The translations under genes and the position numbers were made by a program. This document shows positions 1-10,000 of a stretch of DNA of 64,000 nucleotides, piece after piece (position 1 is the stretch's first letter; each line of letters begins with the position of its first letter). The notes beneath the pieces are model-generated. The model was not told where the DNA came from. It saw nothing but the letters and a program-made list of their open reading frames with translations, and did no database searches. The stretch spans positions 5,580,001-5,644,000 of the forward strand of contig NZ_CP119145.1 of assembly GCF_029167625.1 (NCBI RefSeq), read 5' to 3'. This DNA is from Streptomyces sp. AM 4-1-1 (GTDB lineage Bacteria > Actinomycetota > Actinomycetes > Streptomycetales > Streptomycetaceae).

Positions 1-202
1 CGACGACGATCTCCGCGAGATACTGATCACACTCCGTGCCCAGGGGTGGCTCATGGAGGACGCCCTCGTCACCGTGGAACGCAGCACCAGAGGCGGAGAA
101 TTCAACTGGCCCGGGGGATTCGAGCCACTGCGGGCCCGTCGCTACGGCGAAGGGACGCTTTGGTACGGTCGCGCGGCCCTTACGTGCGAAGACGCACGAT
201 GA
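1..202 (+). CDS. rsmD: 16S rRNA (guanine-N2)-methyltransferase RsmD, C-terminal end (partial)
   Basis: An open frame enters from the left edge and stops at TGA 200-202, giving about 66 residues. The tail contains a DALVTVER stretch, then [13 protein letters not shown], which resembles the C-terminus of RsmD-type methyltransferases that modify a guanine of 16S rRNA during 30S assembly. The ATG of coaD (199-201) overlaps this stop in an ATGA arrangement, so the two are co-translated. rsmD-coaD is a widespread gene pair, and this supports the assignment. The SAM-binding core is outside the window, so the call rests on the tail and on context. Confidence 0.75.
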   Translation, partial: DDDLREILITLRAQGWLMEDALVTVERSTRGGEFNWPGGFEPLRARRYGEGTLWYGRAALTCEDAR

Positions 203-708
203 CCGGACCGGAGAGCGAGGGACTCGATTTGCGCCGCGCCGTCTGTCCGGGGTCGTTCGACCCCATCACCAACGGACACCTCGACATCATTGGCCGCGCC
301 TCGAAGCTGTACGACGTCGTACACGTCGCGGTGATGATCAACCAGTCCAAGAAAGGGCTGTTCACGGTCGACGAACGGATGGAGCTGATCCGCGGGGCCA
401 CCGCCGACTTCGGCAACGTCGAGGTCGAGTCCTTCCACGGGCTGCTGGTCGACTTCTGCAAACAGCGGGACATCCCGGCGATCGTGAAGGGCCTGCGGGC
501 CGTCAGCGACTTCGACTACGAGCTCCAGATGGCCCAGATGAACAACGGCCTGTCCGGTGTCGAAACACTCTTCGTGCCGACCAACCCCACCTACAGCTTC
601 CTGTCGTCCTCACTGGTCAAGGAGGTCGCCACCTGGGGTGGTGACGTCTCGCACCTGCTGCCCCCGGAGGTCCACACCGCGCTTCTGGCCAGGCTCGGCG
701 AACGGTGA
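199..708 (+). CDS. coaD: Phosphopantetheine adenylyltransferase CoaD
   Basis: This enzyme transfers AMP from ATP to 4'-phosphopantetheine, the penultimate step of coenzyme A synthesis, in the cytoplasm. The nucleotidyltransferase signature [12 protein letters not shown] lies near the N-terminus with the TxGH motif. Later come [24 protein letters not shown] and the conserved [16 protein letters not shown] segment. The ATG at 199 overlaps the rsmD stop and gives 169 residues. A TTG at 229, preceded by a GGAGAGCGAGGGA purine tract, would give 159 residues, closer to the usual family length, so the shorter start is possible. The product assignment is secure. Confidence 0.95.
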   Translation: MTGPESEGLDLRRAVCPGSFDPITNGHLDIIGRASKLYDVVHVAVMINQSKKGLFTVDERMELIRGATADFGNVEVESFHGLLVDFCKQRDIPAIVKGLRAVSDFDYELQMAQMNNGLSGVETLFVPTNPTYSFLSSSLVKEVATWGGDVSHLLPPEVHTALLARLGER

Positions 709-805
709 CCGGCTGACGCCCCGTCAGCGGGTGTCGGACGGGGCGCGACTGGCCTTACAGTCGTCCCGTCCGTCTCCAACAGCAGCAGAGAGTGGCGAGC
801 ACACG

Positions 806-1948
806 GTGGACGTGCAGAAGAAGCTCGACGAGATCGTCGACACGGTCGGCAGCGCCCGGTCCATGCCCATGTCGGCCTCGTGCGTGGTCAACCGCGCCGA
901 ACTGCTCGCCATGCTCGCAGAGGTGCGGGACGCACTGCCCGGCTCGCTGGCCCACGCCGAAGAGCTCATCGGCGGCCGGGAACAGCTCGTCGAGCAGGCC
1001 CGCCAGGAGGCCGAGCGGATCATCGAGTCCGCGCGGGCCCAGCGGGGCACGCTGGTCTCCGACACCGAGATCGCCCGGCGGTCCCAGGACGAGGCCGACC
1101 GCATCCTCGCCGAGGCCCGCAGGGAGGCCGACGAGATCCGCACCGAGGCCGACGAGTACGTCGACAGCAAGCTCGCCAACTTCGAGGTCGTCCTCACCAA
1201 GACCATCGGTTCCGTCGACCGGGGCCGTGAGAAGCTCCTCGGCCGCGGCCAGGGGCTCGACGGCCGGGGGCACGAGGACCCGGACTTCGCCGAGGCCCCC
1301 GAGCGCAGCACCGATCCCGGCACGCTCCAGCGGCGGGCCGACGAGTACGTCGACACCAAGCTCGGAGCCTTCGAGGCCGTGCTCGCCAAGACCCTGGAAG
1401 CGGTCGGCAGGGGCCGTCAGAAGCTCCAGGGCCGGGTCGCGTCCGACGACCTCGGGGCGCACATGGCCGCGCAGGACGCGGCCGGCGGCCGGAGCGGTCA
1501 CACCAGTGACGCCGACTATCTGGCGGGCCTCGCGGAGATCTCCCCGGAGCCGTCGCGCCCGGGGTCCCGGCCGCAGTACCCGGCGCCCGATCCGATCCCG
1601 GCCCAGGCCCAGCCCCAGTACGCGCAGACGTACGCGTACCAGGACCAGCCCCACCAGGACGGGTATGGCTACCAGCAGCCGGACCCGTACAGCGGCTACC
1701 AGCAGCAGGGCTACGAGCAGGGCGGGCACGGGCAGTTCCCCGAGCAGGCGCACGGGCAGCAGCACGAGCAGTACCACCCCCAGGAGCCGGCGCCGGAGCA
1801 GGAGTACGGCTGGCAGCAGCAGCCCCCGCTGCCACCCCACCCGCCGCAGCCGTTCCCGCAGGGCGAGAGCGCGCTCGACGAGACCAGTCTGTTCGACACG
1901 AGCATGATCGATCTGGAGCAGCTGCGCCGGTACGAGCAGGAGCGCTGA
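806..1948 (+). CDS. DivIVA-like coiled-coil protein with Gln/Tyr/Pro-rich tail
   Basis: From GTG 806 the product has 380 residues. The first 200 or so are Glu/Arg/Ala-rich with heptad character (QEAERIIESAR, DEADRILAEARREADEIR), as in DivIVA or F0 subunit-b-like coiled coils. The phrase ADEYVDSKL/ADEYVDTKL...FE.VL.KT occurs twice about 70 codons apart, an internal duplication. The C-terminal 130 residues are low complexity, rich in Q, Y, P, G and H, and end in a conserved-looking ETSLFDTSMIDLEQLRRYEQ motif. Streptomyces homologues are usually annotated as cell division initiation proteins. Its real role is not established by the sequence. It follows coaD by 97 bases. GTG 812 is an alternative start. 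Confidence 0.8.
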   Translation: MDVQKKLDEIVDTVGSARSMPMSASCVVNRAELLAMLAEVRDALPGSLAHAEELIGGREQLVEQARQEAERIIESARAQRGTLVSDTEIARRSQDEADRILAEARREADEIRTEADEYVDSKLANFEVVLTKTIGSVDRGREKLLGRGQGLDGRGHEDPDFAEAPERSTDPGTLQRRADEYVDTKLGAFEAVLAKTLEAVGRGRQKLQGRVASDDLGAHMAAQDAAGGRSGHTSDADYLAGLAEISPEPSRPGSRPQYPAPDPIPAQAQPQYAQTYAYQDQPHQDGYGYQQPDPYSGYQQQGYEQGGHGQFPEQAHGQQHEQYHPQEPAPEQEYGWQQQPPLPPHPPQPFPQGESALDETSLFDTSMIDLEQLRRYEQER

Positions 1949-2098
1949 CCGACCGGAACGGACCGGATTGGGAGCTGGGCGGGGCGTCCAGTATCCTGGC
2001 TCTTCGGTCGCCCGTATGTCCGCGATCCCGGCTGCCCGCTTCGACTCCGAATCGGCCGGCCCTCCCACACCGCACACGATCCGAAAGCAGGAGACGCC

Positions 2099-2740
2099 CT
2101 GAACGGCCACCTCGACCACCGCAACCCCCTCGTGTTCGACACACGAGAGCTGGGGCGGCGTCCCGGTGCCCTCAAGCGGCTCACCCGCTCGGTGGAGGCA
2201 CCCAAGGACCTCGGTATCGCCGATGTCATCGGTGTGCCGGAAGGCGCGCCCGTGGAGCTCGACCTCCGTCTTGAGTCGGTCATGGAAGGGGTGCTCGTCA
2301 CGGGCACCGCCCGTGCATCGGCCGAGGGGGAGTGCGTAAGGTGTCTGGAGCCGTTGCGCCTCAAGGTCGCAGCGGACTTCCAGGAGATGTTCTCGTACCC
2401 TGACGCCGATGACCGGGGCCGTGGCAAAGCGGCGGACCCGGCCGACGACGCCGAGGACGACGAGGACAGGTACTTCCTCGAGGACGGCTTGTTCGACCTC
2501 GAACCCGTGCTGCGTGACGCGGTGGTGCTCGCACTTCCGCTGCAGCCGGTGTGCCGGGAGTCCTGTGCCGGTCTGTGTTCCGAATGCGGGGCCAGGCTGG
2601 ACGAGAACCCGGACCACCACCACGATGCCCTCGACCCTCGTTGGGCGGCATTGCAAGGACTCGCCGAGACCGATCAGGACGGCGAGAAGGACAACATGGG
2701 CGGCGCCGAAGCGGGCGTCGACGAGAAGCAGGAGAAGTAG
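2099..2740 (+). CDS. DUF177 (YceD-like) protein, probable CTG start
   Basis: YceD/DUF177 proteins precede rpmF in most bacteria and are linked to 23S rRNA and ribosome metabolism. Conserved features are the early [13 protein letters not shown] segment, the CVRCLEPL motif and the C-terminal [14 protein letters not shown] cysteine cluster, a likely metal site. A GTG at 2132 gives 202 residues but has no Shine-Dalgarno. The in-frame CTG at 2099 lies 7 bases after GCAGGAG and adds [10 protein letters not shown], which I recall as conserved in Streptomyces homologues, so I chose CTG. An acidic insert (DDAEDDEDR) sits mid-protein. The stop is 2 bases before rpmF, so they are translationally coupled. 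Confidence 0.85.
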   Translation: MNGHLDHRNPLVFDTRELGRRPGALKRLTRSVEAPKDLGIADVIGVPEGAPVELDLRLESVMEGVLVTGTARASAEGECVRCLEPLRLKVAADFQEMFSYPDADDRGRGKAADPADDAEDDEDRYFLEDGLFDLEPVLRDAVVLALPLQPVCRESCAGLCSECGARLDENPDHHHDALDPRWAALQGLAETDQDGEKDNMGGAEAGVDEKQEK

Positions 2741-2742
2741 CC

Positions 2743-2916
2743 GTGGCTGTTCCGAAGCGGAAGATGTCGCGCAGCAACACGCGCCACCGCCGGTCGCAGT
2801 GGAAGGCTGCGGTCCCCACTCTGGTTTCGTGCGAGCGTTGCCAGGAGCCGAAGCTGCAGCACATCGCGTGCCCGAGCTGCGGCACGTACAACAAGCGCCA
2901 GGTCCTCGAGGTCTGA
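2743..2916 (+). CDS. rpmF: Large ribosomal subunit protein bL32
   Basis: The 57-residue product begins [20 protein letters not shown], the typical bL32 N-terminus, and carries a complete zinc ribbon (CERC and CPSC). This is therefore the zinc-binding C+ version; a cysteine-free paralogue for zinc limitation, if present, lies elsewhere. The GTG start is 2 bases after the DUF177 stop, with GGAGAAG overlapping the upstream stop codon as ribosome binding site. It is followed 19 bases later by rnc, giving a DUF177-rpmF-rnc operon. Confidence 0.97.
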   Translation: MAVPKRKMSRSNTRHRRSQWKAAVPTLVSCERCQEPKLQHIACPSCGTYNKRQVLEV

Positions 2917-2935
2917 GCGGCTGGTGAGAGGCCCG

Positions 2936-3760
2936 ATGTCTGAGTTGTCCCAAGCCAAGAAGCAGGCAGACAACGTCAACACAGCCTCGTCCCACACGCT
3001 TCTGGAAGGGCGGCTCGGGTACCACCTCGAGTCCGCCCTTCTGGTACGTGCGCTGACCCATCGTTCGTACGCGTACGAGAACGGCGGTCTGCCCACCAAC
3101 GAGCGGCTGGAATTCCTCGGGGATTCCGTGCTCGGCCTGGTGGTCACGGACACGCTGTACAGCACCCACCCCGACCTGCCCGAAGGCCAGCTGGCCAAGT
3201 TGCGGGCCGCGGTGGTCAACTCGCGTGCGCTTGCGGAAGTGGGCCGCGGCCTCGAACTCGGCTCCTTCATCCGGCTCGGCCGTGGTGAAGAGGGCACGGG
3301 TGGCAGGGACAAGGCGTCCATCCTCGCCGACACCCTTGAAGCGGTGATCGGCGCGGTCTATCTCGATCAGGGCCTGGAAGCGGCCTCGGAGCTGGTCCAC
3401 CGGCTCTTCGACCCGCTGATCGACAGGTCCTCGAACCTCGGTGCCGGCCTGGACTGGAAGACCAGCCTCCAGGAACTCACCGCGAGCGAGAGCCTCGGAG
3501 TCCCCGAGTACCTCGTCACGGAGACCGGCCCGGACCACGAGAAGACCTTTACTGCTGCCGCTCGCGTCGGTGGTGTCTCGTACGGCACCGGCACCGGCCG
3601 CAGCAAAAAGGAAGCGGAGCAGCAGGCGGCGGAATCCGCCTGGCGCGAGATCAGCGCCGCCGCGGAGGCACGGGAGGCGGTGGCCGACACCACCGCCGAC
3701 GCAGGGGGCGCCGACACCCCTGGCGACCCCGAGCCGTCCACGGACGCCACTCCGGCCTGA
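2936..3760 (+). CDS. rnc: Ribonuclease III
   Basis: RNase III cleaves double-stranded RNA and processes rRNA precursors. In Streptomyces it (AbsB) also influences antibiotic production. The signature [16 protein letters not shown] carries the metal-binding Glu and Asp, and [14 protein letters not shown] holds the second acidic pair. A C-terminal dsRNA-binding domain follows ([11 protein letters not shown]...[18 protein letters not shown]). A low-complexity Ala/Asp/Thr tail ends the 274-residue protein. ATG 2936 gives [10 protein letters not shown] and has GAGAGG upstream; GTG 2924 is an in-frame alternative. A strong hairpin terminator follows. Confidence 0.97.
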   Translation: MSELSQAKKQADNVNTASSHTLLEGRLGYHLESALLVRALTHRSYAYENGGLPTNERLEFLGDSVLGLVVTDTLYSTHPDLPEGQLAKLRAAVVNSRALAEVGRGLELGSFIRLGRGEEGTGGRDKASILADTLEAVIGAVYLDQGLEAASELVHRLFDPLIDRSSNLGAGLDWKTSLQELTASESLGVPEYLVTETGPDHEKTFTAAARVGGVSYGTGTGRSKKEAEQQAAESAWREISAAAEAREAVADTTADAGGADTPGDPEPSTDATPA

Positions 3761-3768
3761 CCCCGGGA

Positions 3769-3799
3769 AACCCCCCGGTGCCACGCGCACCGGGGGGTT
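3769..3799 (+). terminator. Perfect 12-bp hairpin after rnc
   Basis: AACCCCCCGGTG (3769-3780) pairs exactly with CACCGGGGGGTT (3788-3799) across a 7-base loop. There is no U tract, as is usual for Streptomyces. It closes the DUF177-rpmF-rnc unit. mutM starts 55 bases later, so mutM may have its own promoter or rely on read-through. Confidence 0.8.
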
Positions 3800-3854
3800 C
3801 TCCCTGTCCGGGGCCGTTCCCGCCCCACATCCCCCGAGCCCCAGGAGCGTCGCC

Positions 3855-4715
3855 GTGCCCGAGCTGCCCGAGGTCGAAGTGGTCCGGCGTGGCCTCGAAC
3901 GCTGGGTCACCGGCCGCACCGTCACCGAGGTCGAGGTCCTGCACCCGCGGGCGGTCCGCCGCCACCTCGCGGGCGGTGTGGACTTCACGGCCCGGCTGCG
4001 GGGCCACCGCTTCGGCACGGCCATGCGACGCGGCAAATACCTCTGGGTGCCGCTCGACGACGTGAACACCTCGCTCCTCGGCCACCTGGGCATGAGCGGC
4101 CAGCTGCTCGTACAGCCACGTTCGGCCCCCGACGAGAAGCACCTGCGGGTGCGAATCCGCTTCGACGACGCGCTCGGCACCGAGCTGCGGTTCGTCGACC
4201 AGCGGACGTTCGGCGGGCTCTCCCTGCACGAGAACACCGCCGACGGTCTGCCCGACACCATCGCGCACATCGCCCGCGACCCCCTCGACCCGGCCTTCGA
4301 CGACGCGGCGTTCCACACGGCGCTGCGACTGCGCCGTACGACGGTCAAGCGGGCCCTGCTCGACCAGTCGCTGATCAGCGGGGTCGGCAACATCTACGCG
4401 GACGAGGCGCTGTGGCGCGCCAGGCTGCACTACGACCGGCCGACCGCGACCCTGCCCCGCCCCAGATCCGTCGAACTCCTCGGCCACGTCCGGGACGTGA
4501 TGACCGCGGCACTCGGTCAGGGCGGCACCAGTTTCGACAGCCTGTACGTCAATGTGAACGGCGAGTCCGGGTACTTCGACCGGTCCCTCGACGCCTACGG
4601 CCGGGAGGACGAGCCCTGCCACCGCTGCGGCACGGCGATGCGGCGCCGCCCGTGGATGAACAGGTCCAGCTACTTCTGCCCCCGCTGCCAGCGTCCGCCG
4701 CGCGCGGAGGCGTAG
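3855..4715 (+). CDS. mutM: Formamidopyrimidine-DNA glycosylase (Fpg/MutM)
   Basis: Bifunctional base-excision enzyme that removes 8-oxoguanine and formamidopyrimidines and nicks the abasic site. The mature N-terminus PELPEVE supplies the catalytic proline and glutamate. [11 protein letters not shown], the helix-two-turn-helix [23 protein letters not shown] and the C-terminal zinc finger (CHRCGTAM...CPRCQ) are all present. GTG 3855 is preceded by CCAGGAG and gives 286 residues, normal for the family. It lies behind the rnc terminator and converges on the minus-strand CAP gene 39 bases downstream. Confidence 0.96.
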   Translation: MPELPEVEVVRRGLERWVTGRTVTEVEVLHPRAVRRHLAGGVDFTARLRGHRFGTAMRRGKYLWVPLDDVNTSLLGHLGMSGQLLVQPRSAPDEKHLRVRIRFDDALGTELRFVDQRTFGGLSLHENTADGLPDTIAHIARDPLDPAFDDAAFHTALRLRRTTVKRALLDQSLISGVGNIYADEALWRARLHYDRPTATLPRPRSVELLGHVRDVMTAALGQGGTSFDSLYVNVNGESGYFDRSLDAYGREDEPCHRCGTAMRRRPWMNRSSYFCPRCQRPPRAEA

Positions 4716-4754
4716 CCCCGGCCCGGGCCGGTCCATGCTCCGGGCCCGGCGCGC

Positions 4755-5684
4755 TCAGAACCCGAAGTCCTGCGTCCACCACGGGCCGCCGGTGCCGAAG
4801 TGCACTCCCACGCCGAGCGTCTTGTAGTCGCAGTTCAGGATGTTCGCCCGGTGGCCTTCGCTGGCCATCCAGGAGTTCATGACCGTCTGGGCGTCGGCCT
4901 GGCCGCGGGCGATGTTCTCGCCGCCGAGTCCCCGCACGCCCGCCTTGGTGGCGCGGTCCCAGGGTGTTGCCCCGTCGGGGTCGGTGTGGTCGAAGAAGTT
5001 CCGGGCGGCCATGTCCTCGCTGAACGCCTGCGCGAGTGATGCCAGGGCGGCGTTCGCGTGCACCGGGTCGCAGCCGGCCTTCGCGCGTTCCTGGTTCACC
5101 AGGGCGAGCACGGCCGCCTGCGGGGCGGAGTCGGCGGGAGGGGCGAACGCCTGGGGCGTCGGGGTGCGGGCCGGCTGCGAGGGTGTCGCCGTTCCGACCG
5201 GGGCGCCCGCGCCCTCACCGGCCGTGGCCGAGGGGGCCGTCGACGCCTTCGGGGAGCCCTCCGTGCCCGACCGGGCGCCGACCGACGCGGAGGGCGCGGC
5301 GGGAGTTCCGGAGGCGGACCTCGTCGGTGCTCCGGTGCGCTCGTTGCCGCGGCTCGCCGACGCCCCGTCGGGGCCCCGCCCGGTCGACGGCCGGTCCTGG
5401 GAGCCGCCCTGCGCGTCGAGGTCGCCCGAATCCTGCGAGCGCACCTGGTCGGCGGGCGCACCGCCCATGGCGTAGATGTCGCCGCCCGGCAGCAGACCGG
5501 AGGCGACCGCGACCGCGCCGACCGCCATCGCGGCCGAGGCGCCGAGCAGCCCGGAGCGTACGGGCACCGCCGCGCGCTTCCTCCGGCGGGCGCCCCGGTC
5601 CTGCGGGCGGGACGCCTCGTCCGTACCGTCGTCACGAACCGGGTGCGCGGGGGAACCCTCGGCGGAGCGGCGATGGCGTCCCAT
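4755..5684 (-). CDS. Secreted or surface CAP-domain (SCP/PR1-like) protein
   Basis: The 309-residue product starts MGRHRRSAEG, a basic N-terminus seen in many Streptomyces CAP proteins. A hydrophobic segment follows (LLGASAAMAVGAVAVASGLL, about residues 45-65), probably a signal anchor. A long Ser/Pro/Ala/Gly-rich linker leads to a C-terminal CAP domain of about 120 residues with VLALVNQERAKAGC, AFSEDMAARNFFDHTDPDG, GENIARG and a terminal WWTQDFGF. CAP domains occur in extracellular proteins of varied, often unknown function. ATG 5684 has AGAAAGG 8 bases upstream and is preferred over the longer frame to 5741. No enzymatic activity can be inferred. Confidence 0.88.
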   Translation of the reverse strand: MGRHRRSAEGSPAHPVRDDGTDEASRPQDRGARRRKRAAVPVRSGLLGASAAMAVGAVAVASGLLPGGDIYAMGGAPADQVRSQDSGDLDAQGGSQDRPSTGRGPDGASASRGNERTGAPTRSASGTPAAPSASVGARSGTEGSPKASTAPSATAGEGAGAPVGTATPSQPARTPTPQAFAPPADSAPQAAVLALVNQERAKAGCDPVHANAALASLAQAFSEDMAARNFFDHTDPDGATPWDRATKAGVRGLGGENIARGQADAQTVMNSWMASEGHRANILNCDYKTLGVGVHFGTGGPWWTQDFGF

Positions 5685-5833
5685 CTGCTGTGCCTTTCTC
5701 ATGCTCTCGGCGTCATGGGACATCGTCCCAATGGCCCTCACCCGATCGGGTGAGACTCATTTCGACGGGACTGTACGCCATGACGTATGGGGCGGAAGTG
5801 CTCCCTGGGGAATTGGCCGGTTAGCGTGCTCCC

Positions 5834-6115
5834 ATGAATGAAGACGCACGACTCACCGCGTGGGTGCGCGGGCGGGTGCAGGGAGTGGGCTTCCGCTGGT
5901 TCACCAGGGCGAGGGCCCTGGAGATCGGCGGTCTCGTCGGTTTCGCCGTCAATCTGGAGGACGGCAGGGTGCAGGTCGTGGCGGAGGGGCCACATGAGGG
6001 CTGCCGACGCCTGCTGGAATGGCTGCGGTCCGACGACACACCCGGACGGGTCGACGGAGTCAGTGAGATCTGGGACACGCCCCGTGGCGGATACGACGGC
6101 TTCGCGATCCGCTGA
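5834..6115 (+). CDS. acyP: Acylphosphatase
   Basis: The 93-residue protein hydrolyses carboxyl-phosphate bonds in small acyl phosphates. The signature [11 protein letters not shown] carries the phosphate-binding arginine, and [14 protein letters not shown] contains the catalytic asparagine region. Length and fold elements match the family. It is a stand-alone gene, divergent from the CAP gene. The 5' spacer lacks a good Shine-Dalgarno. A CCCGCCCG/CGGGCGGG hairpin follows its stop. Confidence 0.95.
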   Translation: MNEDARLTAWVRGRVQGVGFRWFTRARALEIGGLVGFAVNLEDGRVQVVAEGPHEGCRRLLEWLRSDDTPGRVDGVSEIWDTPRGGYDGFAIR

Positions 6116-6529
6116 CGACGTGCCCGATCCCGCCCGTGCCCGCCTGGCCGGGCGGGGTGGCGGACCCGGTCCGACCGGGGCCCGCACCGGAAGTGACCTG
6201 GTAGTTGCCAAGAATCGGTTCCCGTGCCAGGCTGCGCCGATAGGGGTGATCCCCACGCCCCCGGAATCCCGCAGGAGAGCCGCGCCGCATGATCGTCGGG
6301 CCGCGCGCCCCCGGGACACCCGCCTCCATGGGGTGTGATCGTGTTGACCGTCAAACTTTTTGGTGAGACGCTGAAAACCCCGCGCACCCCAGCTGTTCGG
6401 CAGCGCTGTTGGCAGCAGAACCGCAGTGAAGACAGTGCAGAAGTACGCAGCACTGCTGAGCACCGCGGGTGCGATTCCCTCACGACCCCCACCGCTTCGG
6501 TCGGTCATCAGTGTGGAGGACCATTCATC
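6116..6529. other. 414-bp intergenic region with probable promoter
   Basis: No gene is visible. The proximal end holds the hairpin at 6129-6156. A TTGACC hexamer at 6344-6349 followed by an AT-rich CAAACTTTTT tract is the best -35 candidate for the small coiled-coil gene at 6530; no convincing -10 hexamer accompanies it. The GGAGG ribosome binding site of the next gene lies at the right end. Confidence 0.4.
6129..6156 (+). terminator. Hairpin after acylphosphatase gene
   Basis: CCCGCCCG (6129-6136) pairs with CGGGCGGG (6149-6156) across a 12-base loop, 14 bases after the acyP stop. The stem is perfect but short and lacks a U tract. Confidence 0.5.
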
Positions 6530-6742
6530 ATGGCAAAGGCGCTTCTCGGTTATGTCGGCGGTTCCGACCCGCGACTCCTCGCCGAGATGCGACGGCTCCA
6601 GCAGCGTGTCCAGGATCTCGAATCAGAGCTCGTACGGATTCAGGACGAGAACGACGCGCTGAACGCCGCCGCTCAGCACCAGGAGTCGCTGCTCGACAGC
6701 ATCGGCATCGACGTGCCCCGCGCGGAGCCGGCGCTCACCTGA
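6530..6742 (+). CDS. Small conserved coiled-coil protein, function unknown
   Basis: The 70-residue product starts MAKALLGYVGGSDPRLLAEMRRLQ. Its middle is an obvious short coiled coil (RRLQQRVQDLESELVRIQDENDAL). It ends in a short acidic and proline-containing tail. GGAGG lies 9 bases before the ATG. I recognise it as a family conserved in Streptomyces next to smc but know of no assigned function. An adaptor or assembly role is only inferred from the coiled coil. A UUCG-capped terminator follows at 6863. Confidence 0.85.
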   Translation: MAKALLGYVGGSDPRLLAEMRRLQQRVQDLESELVRIQDENDALNAAAQHQESLLDSIGIDVPRAEPALT

Positions 6743-6862
6743 TCCGGCGGGCCCCGACAGGGGCCGACGGACGGTCGGCGTCAGCCGCTGTGCACTCTCG
6801 GTTCAACACCGAACCGTCGATCGCCGGACTTCGGTGCTCTTGATCCTATGCGCAGGATTTGC

Positions 6863-6893
6863 AAGGGACGCTTCGGCGTCCCTTCTTTCTTTT
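6863..6893 (+). terminator. UUCG-tetraloop intrinsic terminator
   Basis: AAGGGACGC (6863-6871) pairs perfectly with GCGTCCCTT (6876-6884) across the extra-stable loop TTCG and is followed by CTTTCTTTT. It is one of the few terminators here with a real U-rich tail. It separates the small coiled-coil gene from smc. Confidence 0.9.
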
Positions 6894-7030
6894 CCGCCCC
6901 GGCCGCCGGGGCCCGGTTCCCCTCCGGCCGCCGGTCCGCGCGCATTCGCGCGTACCGCCTTTCCCTTACCGTCTGATGTGCCCTGCGCCTTCAACGGTGA
7001 AACCGAGAGTGAAAGGTAGAGTCCGGCCGC

Positions 7031-10000
7031 GTGCACCTCAAGGCCCTGACCCTCCGTGGTTTCAAATCATTCGCCTCCGCCACGACGCTGCGGTTCGAAC
7101 CAGGGATCACCTGTGTCGTCGGCCCCAACGGGTCCGGCAAGTCCAATGTGGTGGACGCCCTCTCCTGGGTCATGGGCGAGCAGGGGGCCAAGACGCTGCG
7201 CGGCGGCAAGATGGAGGACGTGATCTTCGCCGGAACCACCGGGCGGCCACCGCTCGGGCGGGCTGAGGTGTCACTCACCATCGACAACTCCGACGGCGCG
7301 CTGCCCATCGAGTACGCCGAGGTCACCCTCACCCGGATCATGTTCCGCAACGGCGGCAGCGAGTACCAGATCAACGGTGACACCTGTCGGCTGCTCGACA
7401 TCCAGGAACTCCTCTCGGACTCCGGTATCGGCCGCGAGATGCATGTGATCGTCGGGCAGGGCCAGCTGGACTCCGTACTGCACGCCGACCCGATGGGACG
7501 CCGCGCGTTCATCGAGGAAGCCGCCGGGGTGCTCAAGCACCGCAAGCGGAAAGAGAAGGCTCTGCGGAAACTCGACGCGATGCGGGCCAATCTGGCGCGC
7601 GTGCAGGACCTCACGGACGAACTGCGGCGGCAGCTGAAACCGCTCGGCAGGCAGGCCGCCGTGGCGCGGCGGGCGGCCGTCATCCAGGCGGACCTGCGTG
7701 ACGCACGGCTGCGGCTGCTCGCCGACGACCTCGTGCGGCTGCGCGAGGCGCTGCGCGCCGAGATCGCCGACGAGGCCGAACTGAAGCGGCGCAAGGAAGC
7801 CGCGGAGGCCGAGCTCAAGGCGGCCCTGGCACGTGAGGCGGGGCTGGAGGACGCGGTCGGACGACTGGCGCCCCGGCTGCGAAGGGCCCAGCAGACGTGG
7901 TACGAGCTGTCGCAGCTCGCCGAGCGGGTACGGGGCACGGTCTCGCTGGCCGACGCCCGGGTGAAGAGCGCGGTGAACGCCCCGGAGGAGGAGCGGCGCG
8001 GCCGGGACCCCGAGGACATGGAACGCGAGGCCGCCCGGGTCCGTGAGCAGGAGGCCGAACTGGTCGCGGCCCTGGCGGCGGCGGAACACGCGCTGGAGGA
8101 CACCGCGTCCCACCGGGCCGAGCTGGAACGGGAGCTGGCGGCCGAGGAACGCAGACTGAAGGACGTCGCCCGGGCCATCGCGGACCGGCGTGAGGGGCTG
8201 GCCCGGCTGACCGGCCAGGTCAACGCGGCCCGCGGCCGGGCGGGCTCGGCCCAGGCGGAGATCGACCGGCTGGCGCAGGCCCGGGACGAGGCGCGCGGCC
8301 GGGCGGCCGCCGCCCAGGGGGAGTACGAACAGCTCAAATCCGAGGTCGACGGACTCGACGCGGACGACGCGGAGCTGGCGCTGCGGCACGATCGGGTCAA
8401 GCGGGAACTGGCCGACGCGGACACGGCACTGGCCGCCGCCCGCGAGACGTCCACCGCCGCCGAACGCCGGCGGGCGGCGGTCGCGGCCCGCCACGAGGCA
8501 CTGGCGCTGGGCCTGCGCCGCAAGGACGGTACGGGAGCCCTGCTCGGCGCCCGGGACCGGCTCTCCGGGCTGCTCGGCCCGGCCGCGGAACTGCTCACGG
8601 TGGTCCCGGGCCACGAACTCGCCGTGGCGGCGGCGCTGGGCGTCGCGGCGGACGCCGTCGCGGTGGCGGACCCGGTGACGGCGGCGAACGCGATCAGGCT
8701 GCTGCGCAAACAGGACGCGGGGCGCGCCACACTGCTGATGGGCGGGGCGGCGACGGCGAGGGACCTCCCGGGCGGGGACGTCCATGCCATGGATTCCTCG
8801 GCCACGGCCCCTTCGGTGACGGGCGCCCCGGCCATGGACTCCCCGGCCATGGACTCCCCGGTCTCGCATCCTCCGGCCACGACGGGCGCCCCGGCCGTGG
8901 ATTCCCCGGCCGTGCCGGGAGCGCCGCCCGTCGTGGCCGACCTGGTGCGCGGGCCGCGCCAGCTGATGGGCTCCGTACGGCGGCTGGTCGCGGGCATGGT
9001 GGTCGTCCCCACGCTGGAGGACGCCGAGGATCTCGTCTCCGTACACCCCGAGCTGATCGCGGTCACCGACGAGGGCGATGTGCTCGGCGCGCACTTCGCG
9101 CACGGCGGGTCCGCCGGGGCGCCCAGCCTCCTGGAGGTGCGGGCCTCCGTCGACGAGGCCGCGGCCGAGCTGGCGGAGCTGGCCGTACGGTGCGAGGAAC
9201 TGGCCGAGGCCCAGCGCGTCGCCGAGGAGCTGCGCGCCGAGCGCACCGCGCGGGTCGAGGAGCTGGGGGAGCGGCGGCGGGCCGCCGAGCGGGAGAAGTC
9301 CGGGGTGGCCCAGCAGCTCGGGCGGCTCGCCGGGCAGGCCAGGGGCGCCGCCGGGGAGGCCGAGCGCGCGACCGCCTCCGCCGCCCGTGCCCAGGAGGCC
9401 CTGGAGCGGGCCACCGCTGAGGCGGAGGAGTTCGCCGAACGCCTTCTCGTCGCCGAGGAGGCGTCCCCGTTCGGGGAGAGCGGGGACGAGGAGCCGGACA
9501 CCGCCGTACGGGACCGGCTCGCGGCCGACGGGGCCAACGCCCGCCAGACCGAGATGGAGGCGCGTCTCCAGGTCCGTACCCATGAGGAGCGCGTCAAGGG
9601 GCTCGCGGGCCGCGCCGACTCCCTCGACCGGGGGGCGCGCGCCGAGCGGGAGGCCCGTGCCCGTGCGGAGCGGCGCCGTGCCCGGCTGCGGCACGAGGCG
9701 GAAGTGGCGTCCGCCGTCGCCTCCGGAGCGCGCCAGCTCCTCGCCCATGTGGAGGTCTCCGTCGTACGGGCCGAGGAGGAGCGCGCGTCCGCGGAGGCGG
9801 CGAAGGGTGAACGCGAGCGCGAGCTGGCGGCCGAGCGGAACCGGGGCCGGGAGCTGGCGGGCGAGCTGGACAAGCTGACCGATTCCGTCCACCGGGGTGA
9901 GGTGCTGGGCGCGGAGAAGCGGCTGCGGATGGAGCAGCTGGAGGCGAAGGCGCTGGAGGAACTGGGTGTCGAGCCGGCCGCGTTGGCCGCCGAGTACGGC

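Noticed and set aside
755..4393. Minus-strand open frame of 1212 codons
   Set aside because: It is antisense to six well-supported plus-strand genes; the protein is compositionally biased with no domain. It is a high-GC shadow.
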